From NCBI RefSeq assembly GCF_001639285.1, contig NZ_LWMW01000087.1, forward strand, positions 38,432 to 102,431: a DNA stretch of 64,000 nt, in the 5' to 3' direction. Below, piece by piece: positions 1 to 8,536 of this stretch (position 1 is its first letter; each line of letters begins with the position of its first letter). Made by a program: the position numbers and the translations under genes. Origin of the DNA: Methanobrevibacter cuticularis (GTDB taxonomy: Archaea > Methanobacteriota > Methanobacteria > Methanobacteriales > Methanobacteriaceae). The notes under the pieces were generated by a model that saw only the letters and a program-made list of their open reading frames with translations, was not told where the DNA came from and did not search any database.

Positions 1-4
1 TCTT

Positions 5-574
5 ATGATAAATTTAAACAAAGAAGAAATCATCATATTATTATATAAGATTAAGGAAGATCCAAAACATTTTGAGAAATACTTATTCTACAAGCTACAA
101 TACTTCTATGCTCGACGAAGTCAAGAAATAGCTACACTAAAAATAAATGATATTAATTTCATAGCTAATGAGATAACATTTCACATAGCTAAGAAAAAAG
201 AAAACACTAAACTAACTTTAACAATGATAAAAGACATTGATAAAGATATTAAAAAAATAATTGAAAAAAATGGACTAAAAGACGATGATTATGTATTCTT
301 AAAGGGGTCTAATGAGGAAAATTTTAAACGGAATATGCGAACATACTTAGAGCGAAATAGTGAAAAATTAATAGCTAAAATAACTAATAAATCTAATATT
401 AGTTTGAATACTCATGATTTTAGACGTTTAAGAGGTCAACATTTATATCTTGCAGGTAATAGTATAGAAATAATTCAAAAATTATATTATCATAAATCAG
501 TAGATCAAACATTAGATTATCTTCAAATACACGAAATCGAAGTCAATAGAATGTTGCTAGAAGATACTAGTTAG
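5..574 (+). CDS. Short tyrosine recombinase/integrase (catalytic domain only)
   Basis: Predicted site-specific recombinase of the tyrosine integrase family. At 189 residues it matches only the catalytic half. Arg37/38 lie in a YARRSQEI box, followed by an H-x-x-R box (THDFRR, His137-Arg140), a second His163 and Tyr172 nine residues later as the probable nucleophile. The usual N-terminal core-binding domain is absent. Only four bases precede this ATG in the window, but the second integrase (7726-8259) begins with the same MINL start, so the short form looks real. It probably drove integration of the element ending at the tRNA-Trp fragment 4848-4962. The family is clear; the target site is inferred from the nearby tRNA fragments. 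Confidence 0.8.
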   Translation: MINLNKEEIIILLYKIKEDPKHFEKYLFYKLQYFYARRSQEIATLKINDINFIANEITFHIAKKKENTKLTLTMIKDIDKDIKKIIEKNGLKDDDYVFLKGSNEENFKRNMRTYLERNSEKLIAKITNKSNISLNTHDFRRLRGQHLYLAGNSIEIIQKLYYHKSVDQTLDYLQIHEIEVNRMLLEDTS

Positions 575-938
575 CTATATGTTGAAAATATATAAAAATA
601 GAAAAGTAAACCATTAGCTATTTGGATATTATTCCTGAAAAAAGTGTTGTTTTATTTATTAACTAAGGAATATTAGGATACAGACCCATGTTTATGTTGT
701 ACATGCAGTTTTTTACAGAATTTTTTAAAACGCATCATTATTAATTAAAGTATGTATGTACTACACTTTCTATACGAGAAGTAGTAGCACACTATATAAT
801 ATGTAAAAAAACCTGTAAAAAGTAATATTTAGTATAGGTATTGTAGAAAAATAAAATCATGATTAATTAATAAAGATTAAAAAGTAGCTATTGAAATATA
901 AGATGATAGGAATTAAAATAAAAATTAGACTTAATTTA
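575..938. other. Spacer without recognisable gene
   Basis: AT-rich sequence between the integrase and the nuclease gene. I see no open frame of useful length, no tRNA and no clear terminal repeats. It may hold decayed element DNA. Confidence 0.5.
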
Positions 939-1637
939 TTAATTAAGTATTGTGATATCTTTATAATCAAACATTAAGTGATGGATTAAAATTGTGGGTA
1001 ACCTTGAATTCCTTTTGTGTTTTGAATTATACATATAATCAAAATTTTCAACTGTATTTACAGGACTCAAAATCTTTAAAGTATGTATGTTTTTAATATT
1101 ATTTAATTTTTTATTAAGTTTATTAATTATATCTGAAATTTCTCCTTTTTCTATATAACCTATCATAATTGCATTGTTCTCATTGCTTGAATATGTTCCA
1201 GTTATAAATTTCATCAGTCCTTTTCTTATATAATTATCATTGAGTGTATTACTGCCATCTAATCTTTTGCATTCTATGACAAAATATTCTTTGGGATTAA
1301 GTGTGAATGCTTGTGTTATATATGTTATTCTTATATCATTGCGACCTTTTTCATGATAAGTTGTTGTCCCATCTTGAGTTTCATTATTTGCTAGGATATG
1401 TTCTAATGAAAAATTTGAGTGAGATTTATATTTATTTATATAATCCTTTAGTTCCGCATTGTAACAATCTTCTGGTCCAAATCTTTTTAATCTAATATAC
1501 TCTCGAGTATATGGCTTTGACTTTCTACGATTCATGATTTTTTCGTATACAAATACTAATAAATCTAATATTTTTTCGTATATGACTTCTTTGGAAAAGT
1601 TGTCTTTATATTTAAATTTATCAGAATTTAATATCAC
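939..1637 (-). CDS. Restriction-type PD-(D/E)XK nuclease, partner of the adjacent methylase
   Basis: This 232-residue protein has a PD-(D/E)XK-like core: Asp101 in GRNDIRI and Glu122-x-Lys124 in YFVIECKRLDG, the typical metal-binding and catalytic pattern of restriction endonucleases. It starts with GTG at 1637 and overlaps the methylase stop by four bases (GTGA). A strong AAGGAGG ribosome binding site lies inside the methylase 3' end, so the two are translationally coupled. The inference is a two-gene restriction-modification system in which this subunit cleaves and the upstream protein methylates. The cleavage specificity cannot be read from sequence. A non-cleaving accessory role is possible but less likely. 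Confidence 0.7.
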   Translation of the reverse strand: MILNSDKFKYKDNFSKEVIYEKILDLLVFVYEKIMNRRKSKPYTREYIRLKRFGPEDCYNAELKDYINKYKSHSNFSLEHILANNETQDGTTTYHEKGRNDIRITYITQAFTLNPKEYFVIECKRLDGSNTLNDNYIRKGLMKFITGTYSSNENNAIMIGYIEKGEISDIINKLNKKLNNIKNIHTLKILSPVNTVENFDYMYNSKHKRNSRLPTILIHHLMFDYKDITILN

Positions 1638-4579
1638 AATTCCTCCTTCATTGTTAATGCTTCCATAAATTCAATTATATCATGCCTTGCAACAGCAGGA
1701 TGCCAATTTTTAAATTCATTAGGTTTTATCACATAAAAATAGTCTTCATCAAATCCTTTAATATCTCTTTGCTTATATAAATGTTTTTTTTCTTCTAAAG
1801 AAATATTGCCCAAAAAATTAATTAAATCATTATTTTCTTCATAAGTAATCATTTGTTCTGGTTTTTTCTCATCTACATTAAATTTCATCCCACTAAATTG
1901 AGGATTATTAATTATATTTACATTGAAAAACTCATTATTTTCTTCATTGAAATAACTTTTAAAATGCTCAATAAAAATATTTGCATATTGCTCTAGTGTA
2001 TCTTTATTAGCTTCTTTAAAAATATTCATTTTCGTTTTTTCATCTCTAGTCATTGGAATGGAAATATTAATAGCATAATCCACTAAATCCTCTTCTATTT
2101 CACCAAAACTAAATAGTGAAAAAATTTGATTATCAATGACATTTTGAATCGTTTTTTTCTCTTCAAAAAACCCTTCAGAAACATTATTCATATTTTCAGT
2201 ATTCAATTTCAATATTTTATTAACATTTTTAACTATTTCTTTACTTTCAACCATTGGGATTGAACGGAGTTCATTTTTAGAGAAAGTGTCTCTTTCAATC
2301 CCTAAAGATGAAAAATCCATTAATGCAAAATAAGTAAAAAGTTTAGAATTTATTACACCTAAAATTTTCTTTAATGTATCTATATCGGTCTTTTTACCTT
2401 TAATAGCAAACACACTATTCTTAAAAGCCCATTTATCTTCAGATAATGTAGATATACATTGCATATGCTTGTTAACACTTAGTTTCATTAATAAATAAGG
2501 AGGTTGTAAAATTTCAGGATCTTTTTCTGGAGTGTTTTTATCTTTTCTATCTCTTTCGACAAACTCTAATTCAGGAAATTCATCTTCCCATTTTTTAACA
2601 TTACTCTTTTTAATAAAATACCGTTGAAGCATTCCCTTTTTGAGATCTAAATAGTTATATTTTTTCAAAAATTCTGCACTTTTTTTTTGTTCCGAAGCAG
2701 TATTTCCTACTAAGATACCATTTTTATCAATAATTTTTTTATTATTTATATATTCTCCTAATGTTTGATTAGATTTTAATCTCTTCATGAGATTAATATC
2801 TAAAATGTTACCATATAATAAAACTTTCCATATCCAATTGTTATTAATAACAAAATTTTGGCTAATATGTTTAGTATCAAACTTCTGCTCCACAACAGAA
2901 TTTAACAGATAGAATAATCTATTAGGTTTTAATGATATATGTTCTATAATATTATCTTTATCATCTTTTGAAAATTTTTCATAAAAAATAATTGCACCAG
3001 GTCCAACTGCATTACTAAATATTTCTTTTCTTAATGTAGAAAATTCTAAAATTTTATTAATCTTGAAATTTTCTAAAAAATAATTCATAAACTTTGACTG
3101 TTTTTTATATAAAATTTTACTAGACACAATCAAAGCTATACTAGATTTTGTACTAATTAATTCTCCAGATTTAGCTAAAAATGATTCCGCAATCTGTTTG
3201 TTTGAAACTGGAATTTTCTTTTCTTTATACCAATCTAAATGATATCCATTATCAGAACCCCACGGAGGATTTCCAATGATAAGATCAAAAGGTTTTAATT
3301 TGTTAAGATTGAAATTAGGAGTAGGATTAAAAAAATCATCATCAAAAAAATTAGTGTATTTTAGCTTTGGAAATCTGAAATTTTTAATATCTTCATCAGA
3401 TAAATAGTCTAATATAGTTAGATATATTGAAAAAATGGATATATTAATCGCATCAGAGTCTTTATCAATTCCATAAATATTTTCAGTTACTAAACTTATT
3501 AATTTATCACTTGATATTTTTCCATTCAATCTATTTTTTTCTATGATTCTTCGTAATGATTCAACTAAAAAAACACCAGATCCACATGAAGGATCTAAAA
3601 TTTTACATGAAGAATTAGAAGACAGATGTTTATCTAAGGTTTCATCTAATATGTAATCAACCAAAAATAAAGGAGTGTAATAAGCTTTTTTTTCTTTTTG
3701 TTTATTTTCCTTATTTAAACGTTCATAGGTTAGAAAATATTCATAAATATTGCTTATCAATTCAACAGGAATTATTTTGAAATTATATATATCTCCTAAT
3801 ATTTTTTGGTTTTTTTCAAGATCTGTTCCTTCAAACAATTCAAATAGAATATTTAAATGTTTTTGTTTAACTTTTCTTTCTTCAAATGGGATTATTGGAA
3901 ATAAATCACCATTGAATTTATTTTTGAGTCGTTTAAAAAAATCATAAAGCTTTTTTTTATTTTTTATAAGTTTAGAAAATTTTAATTCGTTGTTATCTTG
4001 ATAAAGCTCTTTTAATTTAAAATTCCTATCTATAAGATATCTTGAAAATAATAATCTTCCAAATAAGTTGTGAATTATAGGAATATCCAATCCATCGTCT
4101 TTAAGTTTGATCTGTGCTTGCTTTAAATTGTCTAATAAATAATCTTGGACTTTTTTGCCTTTGATTTCATATTCTTTCCATGCATTTCCACTAGATATAT
4201 TATTTATATTAAACTTATCTAAATCAGCATCATTAATATTTAATTTCTCTAAAAAGCTTTCTTTTTCATTGAAAATTTTTGAGTTATATATAAATATTTG
4301 ATTAGAAATTATAACAAATAAAATAGGAATTTCATTCAAGTTCCAAATATCATTCAACAAATCATTTATTTGCTTAGTATATTGATTATGGTTATCAAAT
4401 TCTTTGAATATTATTAAAGGATTGTTATTAAATATGAAAATAGCACTATAATCTATAAATTCTAAAGAATTCTTAATACGAAGAGGAACATCTTTAATTA
4501 AATCATTCTTATAGCAAATTCCATTTTCTTCGCTTAATCCTAACTTAGCTAATAAATTATCTAGTGATGAAATTGACAT
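1634..4579 (-). CDS. Large N6-adenine DNA methyltransferase (Eco57I/type IIG-like)
   Basis: This 981-residue protein modifies adenine using S-adenosylmethionine. Motif I (DPSCGSG, from Asp329) and motif IV (NPPW, Asn437-Trp440) are intact. The N-terminal ~150 residues resemble the nuclease domain of type I/IIG enzymes (hydrophobic strand, then FKEFD where E-x-K would be expected, later FIYNS), but the E-x-K pair is missing, so this domain looks inactive. The C-terminal ~400 residues are probably target recognition. The downstream gene (939-1637), overlapping by four bases, supplies a PD-(D/E)XK motif and may have taken over cleavage. The gene sits in the integrated element between the integrase and the tRNA-Trp fragment, a usual place for restriction-modification cargo. 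Confidence 0.85.
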   Translation of the reverse strand: MSISSLDNLLAKLGLSEENGICYKNDLIKDVPLRIKNSLEFIDYSAIFIFNNNPLIIFKEFDNHNQYTKQINDLLNDIWNLNEIPILFVIISNQIFIYNSKIFNEKESFLEKLNINDADLDKFNINNISSGNAWKEYEIKGKKVQDYLLDNLKQAQIKLKDDGLDIPIIHNLFGRLLFSRYLIDRNFKLKELYQDNNELKFSKLIKNKKKLYDFFKRLKNKFNGDLFPIIPFEERKVKQKHLNILFELFEGTDLEKNQKILGDIYNFKIIPVELISNIYEYFLTYERLNKENKQKEKKAYYTPLFLVDYILDETLDKHLSSNSSCKILDPSCGSGVFLVESLRRIIEKNRLNGKISSDKLISLVTENIYGIDKDSDAINISIFSIYLTILDYLSDEDIKNFRFPKLKYTNFFDDDFFNPTPNFNLNKLKPFDLIIGNPPWGSDNGYHLDWYKEKKIPVSNKQIAESFLAKSGELISTKSSIALIVSSKILYKKQSKFMNYFLENFKINKILEFSTLRKEIFSNAVGPGAIIFYEKFSKDDKDNIIEHISLKPNRLFYLLNSVVEQKFDTKHISQNFVINNNWIWKVLLYGNILDINLMKRLKSNQTLGEYINNKKIIDKNGILVGNTASEQKKSAEFLKKYNYLDLKKGMLQRYFIKKSNVKKWEDEFPELEFVERDRKDKNTPEKDPEILQPPYLLMKLSVNKHMQCISTLSEDKWAFKNSVFAIKGKKTDIDTLKKILGVINSKLFTYFALMDFSSLGIERDTFSKNELRSIPMVESKEIVKNVNKILKLNTENMNNVSEGFFEEKKTIQNVIDNQIFSLFSFGEIEEDLVDYAINISIPMTRDEKTKMNIFKEANKDTLEQYANIFIEHFKSYFNEENNEFFNVNIINNPQFSGMKFNVDEKKPEQMITYEENNDLINFLGNISLEEKKHLYKQRDIKGFDEDYFYVIKPNEFKNWHPAVARHDIIEFMEALTMKEEL

Positions 4580-4757
4580 TAATAATAATTAAGGATTTGC
4601 TTATTTATATCTTTTTCCATATTTTCGTATAGTTATACAAACTTAAAGTTTTTTTTCTTTTGTATTGTAATTTATGGATTTTATTTCAAATTTAAAAGTT
4701 TTAATCATTTAAATATATAAAAATCTTATTCCTCACACATGTCCTATTTTTGTTTTT

Positions 4758-4828
4758 TAGTAAATTTTATATTGTTTATTATTTTAATATATTTATGAGT
4801 TTGTGAATTTTTGTAAGTTCTAAAAATT
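4758..4828 (+). repeat. 71-bp inverted repeat, left arm
   Basis: Pairs with 5008-5078 read on the other strand. I count 67 of 71 matching positions with no gaps. The arms enclose 179 bases containing the tRNA-Trp fragment 4848-4962. It could be a recombinase arm-type site, the product of an inverted duplication, or a long RNA hairpin if transcribed. Confidence 0.9.
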
Positions 4829-4847
4829 GTAAAAATAATAAAATATT

Positions 4848-4962
4848 CTGGGGACTCCAGTTGTCTTTGAAGAAAAAACGCGCAATCTGACAGTATGATG
4901 ATCAATTGGAGTACTGAGACATGAGAAATCCCAGGATCGGGGTTCAAATCCCTGTGACCCCA
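4848..4962 (+). pseudogene. tRNA-Trp(CCA) 3' part with intron, attachment-site remnant
   Basis: The sequence runs from the 5' anticodon-stem strand through the CCA anticodon (4857-4859), an intron, the 3' anticodon strand and variable loop, a T arm with TTCAAAT loop (4943-4949) and the 3' acceptor strand TGACCCC plus discriminator A (4962). The acceptor 5' strand and D arm are missing: the bases upstream are plain AT-rich spacer, so this is not a complete tRNA gene. A gene cut at the anticodon stem with its 3' part left behind is what integration by a tRNA-targeting integrase leaves. The intact copy is expected left of the window. tRNA-Trp identity rests on the CTCCAG loop and on the self-directed guide in the intron. 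Confidence 0.75.
4864..4917 (+). ncRNA. Box C/D guide RNA inside the tRNA-Trp intron
   Basis: Order of elements: C-like box TTTGAAGA (4866-4873), D' box CTGA (4887-4890), C' box ATGATGA (4895-4901), guide (4902-4913), D box CTGA (4914-4917). The guide pairs with the anticodon loop of the same fragment. The fifth base upstream of box D (G4909) lies opposite C34 (C4857), the position methylated in haloarchaeal tRNA-Trp by a known intron-encoded guide. The D' guide does not match position 39 of this fragment. Because the tRNA copy is truncated, it may not be transcribed here. Confidence 0.6.
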
Positions 4963-5007
4963 TTTATTTTATTTCTTTATTTTTTTCCTTCTTTCTTTAT
5001 TTCTTAT

Positions 5008-5078
5008 AATTTTTAGAACTTACAACAATTTACAACCTCATAGATATATTAAAATAATAAACAATATAAAATTTACTA
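5008..5078 (-). repeat. 71-bp inverted repeat, right arm
   Basis: Reverse-complement partner of 4758-4828 with four mismatches, clustered in the middle of the arm. It lies just outside the tRNA-Trp fragment on its 3' side. Confidence 0.9.
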
Positions 5079-5300
5079 ATTTATTATGCTAATTATTCAT
5101 GTTGAAAAAATAGTATTTATGTTGAAAAAGCGATAGTAATATATCCTAATTATTCAAAATGAAAAAATATGTCTATAATGTATTGTACTAATTTTTAGAT
5201 TATGTGTCTTAAAATATTAAGTATAAAATATATTTTTAATGAGAGTCAAAAAACATATGTTTTAATGGACTCTAATTAAAACCCCATTAAAAAAGAATTT

Positions 5301-5672
5301 TTATGCTGTTACTAAATTGGCATCCCATTTAGGCAAGTTAATGTCATTGGCAATGCTTGCATTAGTCAGTTTGATTTCTTCATGATTACTAACTGGAAGA
5401 GTGAAAATAGCATTAACAAATATTACATAATCAGTTACTTTAACAGATAAGCTAATATCACGAATATTTTCAAGGCTGGATTCATTAACATCAAGTACAT
5501 ATGATGCATTAAGTATTTCTAATGCAATAAACTCATTATCCTTGTTAAAGTCCATAATAACATCATCAGTTAATTCAACACTTCTTTCATGTTCATAATT
5601 TTTAACTTTAATAGATAATGCATCAACAGTAGAATCATATTTATAATCTACTAATATTGGTTCTTTAATCAT
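5301..5672 (-). CDS. DUF2283 family protein (probable antitoxin-like partner)
   Basis: A 123-residue protein with the DUF2283 pattern: a VDYKYDSTVDALSIKV strand pair, then an acidic stretch and DNEFIALEILNAS, the place where the family reads GxxxGIEIL. The first eight bases overlap the end of the upstream DUF4258-like gene, so the two form one unit. The same pair, intact, occurs at 56752-57449. DUF4258 and DUF2283 genes often neighbour each other and have been discussed as toxin/antitoxin-like, but this is not established for these proteins. Function beyond the family name is inference. Confidence 0.65.
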   Translation of the reverse strand: MIKEPILVDYKYDSTVDALSIKVKNYEHERSVELTDDVIMDFNKDNEFIALEILNASYVLDVNESSLENIRDISLSVKVTDYVIFVNAIFTLPVSNHEEIKLTNASIANDINLPKWDANLVTA

Positions 5673-5963
5673 GGAATTTTCCCCTCATTCTTTCAGTTGG
5701 AAAAGTAGTTACTAATCTAATCTCATCAAGATTTTTAATAAATATCACAACTTTGACATGATATTTATCAGATTCAGGATGATTATAGAATACAAGAAAT
5801 TTATTATTCTTGGAAAGTTTCATATAAACTGGTAAATCGTTTTTAATCAAGTTATAAACTGTATCATATTCACAATATTTTCTCTTTGTGTTATCAAGAA
5901 AATGTTCCGAATCTGTTAAATAATATGTTCATTATTTTTTAATTTTTCAAGAATAAATTCCAT
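5665..5963 (-). pseudogene. DUF4258-like gene broken by a frameshift
   Basis: Only the last 62 codons form a clean frame (5665-5850, from a TTG). Upstream, the same protein continues in that frame to about 5920. A good start, ATG at 5961-5963 reading MEFILEKLKNNEHII, lies in another frame that stops at 5917-5919. Joining the two near 5918-5925 gives about 98 residues, close to the 107-residue homologue at 56752-57075. The C-terminal part keeps the KKNNKFLVFY and KVVIFI-like strands expected of the RelE-like fold. The gene is therefore probably inactivated by one indel, while its DUF2283 partner stays open. Confidence 0.6.
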
Positions 5964-6137
5964 ATCACTAACAGTATACTTAATAACAACCACCAAATAA
6001 TTTTGTTTATAATTAATAGCAATATATTATATGTATATATTGTATTTATACCTTTTCAAATAGTTAAATAGGAGTTCAACAGAAAAAGCTAATAATTAAT
6101 AATAAACTAAAAATAATTAACAAAATATTCTGGAAGT

Positions 6138-7424
6138 ATGTATATGAAAAAGAAAAATATCCAAATCATAGGATTTGATAAAAAATCACTAACTGATAAA
6201 TTTGGAGAATCTGTATTTGCTAGTACTTTTAAAACACCATTAGATTTCAATGAATTTGAATTTAACTTCATTGATATGACTAACACTAAAATATGGGAAA
6301 ATAATGAAGACAATGCGCACAATATTAATTGTCAGAAAGACTTAATTCATTTAAAAGAAATGATTGAAGAATCAAATAAAGAAACAATTATTATGTACCC
6401 ACGAGAATCTGAATTTAAATTTGATTCATATGGTCCTACAAATGCAAAAAAATATGATAGTCACATTGATTTGAAAAATAATTTAGATAATATTGTAGAA
6501 ATACTACAAGAATCTTTTGGAATCCCAAAAGAAGAGATAAAATACACAAATCAAATCACCAAAATTAATGACCATAACTTTATTTCTAATTTTTATTTTG
6601 CAGGTTCTGAATTAGAAACAATAACATTTTCAAACTCGAAAAAACAAACAACATTAAAAGCAAACAACATTATTCTAACTACTATACTCATTAACAGCTA
6701 TGAAGAATTACGGATATTTTTAGAGGGTATTGGATGTATTAAAAAAAGTCAAAAAATCCCTGATTGGTTCACAACCATTGAAATGTTCGATGATGATAAA
6801 CAAAACGAAAAAATTGAGGAAATTGATGAGGAAGTTTTGAAACTTAAATCAGAAAAAATAGTTGCTTATGAGAAACTTAAAGAAAATAATAAATATAAAT
6901 CTATTCTATACACTCAAAGCACAGAATTGGAAACCGTTGTTCGTGAAATATTAGATGAAATATTAGATACTAACTTATCTGACTTTGAAGATGAAAATTT
7001 ATCTGATTTTTTAATTGAATTGGAAGATTTAATATTTATAGGTGAAATAAAAGGATTGACAAAAAATTTGAAGACAAGAAATGTTTCACAACTAAGAACA
7101 CACAAAGAAGAATATCTTAATGAAATTGAAGAAGCTAGAATAAATGAAGGAATAGATTTAAAAGATTTAGAAACATATATTGAAGAATTAGATAATAAAA
7201 TTAAACCTTTAATGATTGTAAACAGATACTTAGATATTCTTCCAGATGAAAGAGAAAGAATTAACTCTCGCCAAATTAATTTAGCTGAGAGTGATGGTAG
7301 TTTATTAATCGAAACAACTGTTTTACTTAGTATGTTTGAACAATTTTTGAAAAGTGATTTAACAAAAGAAGAAATTATTGAAATATTAAAAAATAGAACT
7401 GGTTTATTAGAATTTCAAGAATAG
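6138..7424 (+). CDS. Unknown protein with C-terminal PD-(D/E)XK-like motif, candidate defence gene
   Basis: I do not recognise a named family. The protein has 428 residues, or 426 if it starts at the ATG at 6144, which is better spaced from GGAAG. The N-terminal ~220 residues are mixed alpha/beta without clear motif. A charged coiled-coil-like stretch covers about 225-265. Then comes DFLIELEDLIFIGEIKG: acidic residues 290-297, Glu303-x-Lys305, and a Gln-containing helix (VSQL, Gln318). That order, D...ExK...Q, is typical of PD-(D/E)XK nucleases. The rest is helical. It stands alone between spacers in an integrated element with restriction and toxin-like genes, which suggests anti-mobile-element defence. 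Nuclease activity is an inference from the motif. Confidence 0.5.
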   Translation: MYMKKKNIQIIGFDKKSLTDKFGESVFASTFKTPLDFNEFEFNFIDMTNTKIWENNEDNAHNINCQKDLIHLKEMIEESNKETIIMYPRESEFKFDSYGPTNAKKYDSHIDLKNNLDNIVEILQESFGIPKEEIKYTNQITKINDHNFISNFYFAGSELETITFSNSKKQTTLKANNIILTTILINSYEELRIFLEGIGCIKKSQKIPDWFTTIEMFDDDKQNEKIEEIDEEVLKLKSEKIVAYEKLKENNKYKSILYTQSTELETVVREILDEILDTNLSDFEDENLSDFLIELEDLIFIGEIKGLTKNLKTRNVSQLRTHKEEYLNEIEEARINEGIDLKDLETYIEELDNKIKPLMIVNRYLDILPDERERINSRQINLAESDGSLLIETTVLLSMFEQFLKSDLTKEEIIEILKNRTGLLEFQE

Positions 7425-7725
7425 CCCACATCCTGTTCTATACACCATTCATCTTCGCGAACTACCTTGCCTTATTAGTTTCTTCCCGTCTTTATTTCTT
7501 AGTTTATTAAGAAATTACAGCTTTTTAATTAATTTTATCTGTTTTTATATAAATGCTTTATCCAATATTTTCATGATATTTTTTAACTACAGAATCAATA
7601 TTATATAAATTTATAAATCATACCAAGTAAATAATATTAACTGGAGCTGGAGCATTTTATCTGCTTTTTCTTTGTTTCTGTCTTTCTTTCTTAGTTTAAA
7701 TCTTTCATTAGCATTTTATTTACTT
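7425..7725. other. Spacer between defence candidate and integrase
   Basis: T-rich on the + strand, containing two similar CTTTCTTTCTTAG / CTTTATTTCTTAG stretches. It lies between two genes whose 3' ends converge, so it probably serves both terminators. No gene seen. Confidence 0.5.
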
Positions 7726-8259
7726 CTATTTCTTTAATTTGTAAGTATCTATTGTTTGATCTAAAGAATTGTGTGCATAAAGGCTTTTGATAATTTCTAA
7801 GTCATTTCCTACGAGATATAAGTGTTGACCTCGTAACCTTCTGAAATCATGTGTGTTTAGAGTAATATTTTTGTTTGTTAGTTGTTTTATTATTTTATTA
7901 CTGTTTCTTTCTAAATATGTTCGCATATTTCGCTTAAAGCCATCAAGTTTAGTCTCATTATCAACAAAAATATAATCATTTGGTGTTTTAGTATTATTTC
8001 CAATTTGTTGTTTTATTTCATCACCTATATCATCAAGCAATATTAAAGTTAGTTTAGTCTCTTGTTTTTTCTTAGCTAAATCAAATGTTATTTCTTTTTT
8101 ATCAAAATTTATATCAGTTATTTTTAACATAACTATTTCTTGACTTCTTCTACCATAGAAATACTGAAGTTTGTAAAAAAGATATTTGTTAAAGTGTTTT
8201 GGGTCTTCCTTGACTTTATGTAAGAATAAATTGATTTCTTCTTTTTTTAAGTTTATCAT
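7726..8259 (-). CDS. Second short tyrosine recombinase/integrase
   Basis: A 177-residue paralogue of the integrase at 5-574, similar along its whole length (MINL start, RRSQEI box, THDFRRLRGQHLYL box). Arg, His-x-x-Arg and the later His are kept. The candidate Tyr lies ten rather than nine residues after the last His, and the C-terminal tail is shorter, ending LKK. The start ATG follows an AGGA-type site. Like its paralogue it lacks the N-terminal core-binding domain. It is likely the integrase of the element between the two tRNA-Trp fragments (about 4963-9207). The altered Tyr spacing leaves its activity uncertain. Confidence 0.75.
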   Translation of the reverse strand: MINLKKEEINLFLHKVKEDPKHFNKYLFYKLQYFYGRRSQEIVMLKITDINFDKKEITFDLAKKKQETKLTLILLDDIGDEIKQQIGNNTKTPNDYIFVDNETKLDGFKRNMRTYLERNSNKIIKQLTNKNITLNTHDFRRLRGQHLYLVGNDLEIIKSLYAHNSLDQTIDTYKLKK

Positions 8260-8460
8260 ATTTTTTGTTCCTATTTTTTGTAGGATTTTTTGAAATTCTA
8301 TTTTAATATTGTTCCTTATGATATATAAATATTTTTATTTAGGAGCATAAAATCTAATATTCACACCATAATTTATAAAAAGTGTATTGAATGAGGAAAA
8401 TTTTGTTCTGATAATAGTTATATTCTATACATCATATAAACTTTATTGAAAAAATAATCT

Positions 8461-8486
8461 ATATATATATATATATATATATATAT
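8461..8486. repeat. (AT)n dinucleotide run
   Basis: Thirteen uninterrupted AT units in the spacer upstream of the integrase. Likely slippage-prone and without coding content. Confidence 0.9.
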
Positions 8487-8536
8487 CATAAATAAGTAAA
8501 TAAAAAAACTTCATATACAAAAAAATCTAAAAAAGA

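Noticed and set aside
4744..4947. Minus-strand open frame over the tRNA-Trp fragment
   Set aside because: It runs antisense through the tRNA/guide sequence and one inverted-repeat arm, has no ribosome binding site, and the RNA reading explains the sequence fully.
4848..4962. Split or permuted tRNA gene
   Set aside because: The fragment already contains both sides of the intron, and no tRNA 5' half (acceptor plus D arm) lies upstream or downstream. A second decayed copy and two integrases make an attachment remnant the simpler explanation.
8461..8486. Replication origin suggested by the (AT)n run
   Set aside because: No Orc1/Cdc6 gene or origin recognition box repeats nearby. A similar AT run at 20189 lies in an unrelated spacer.
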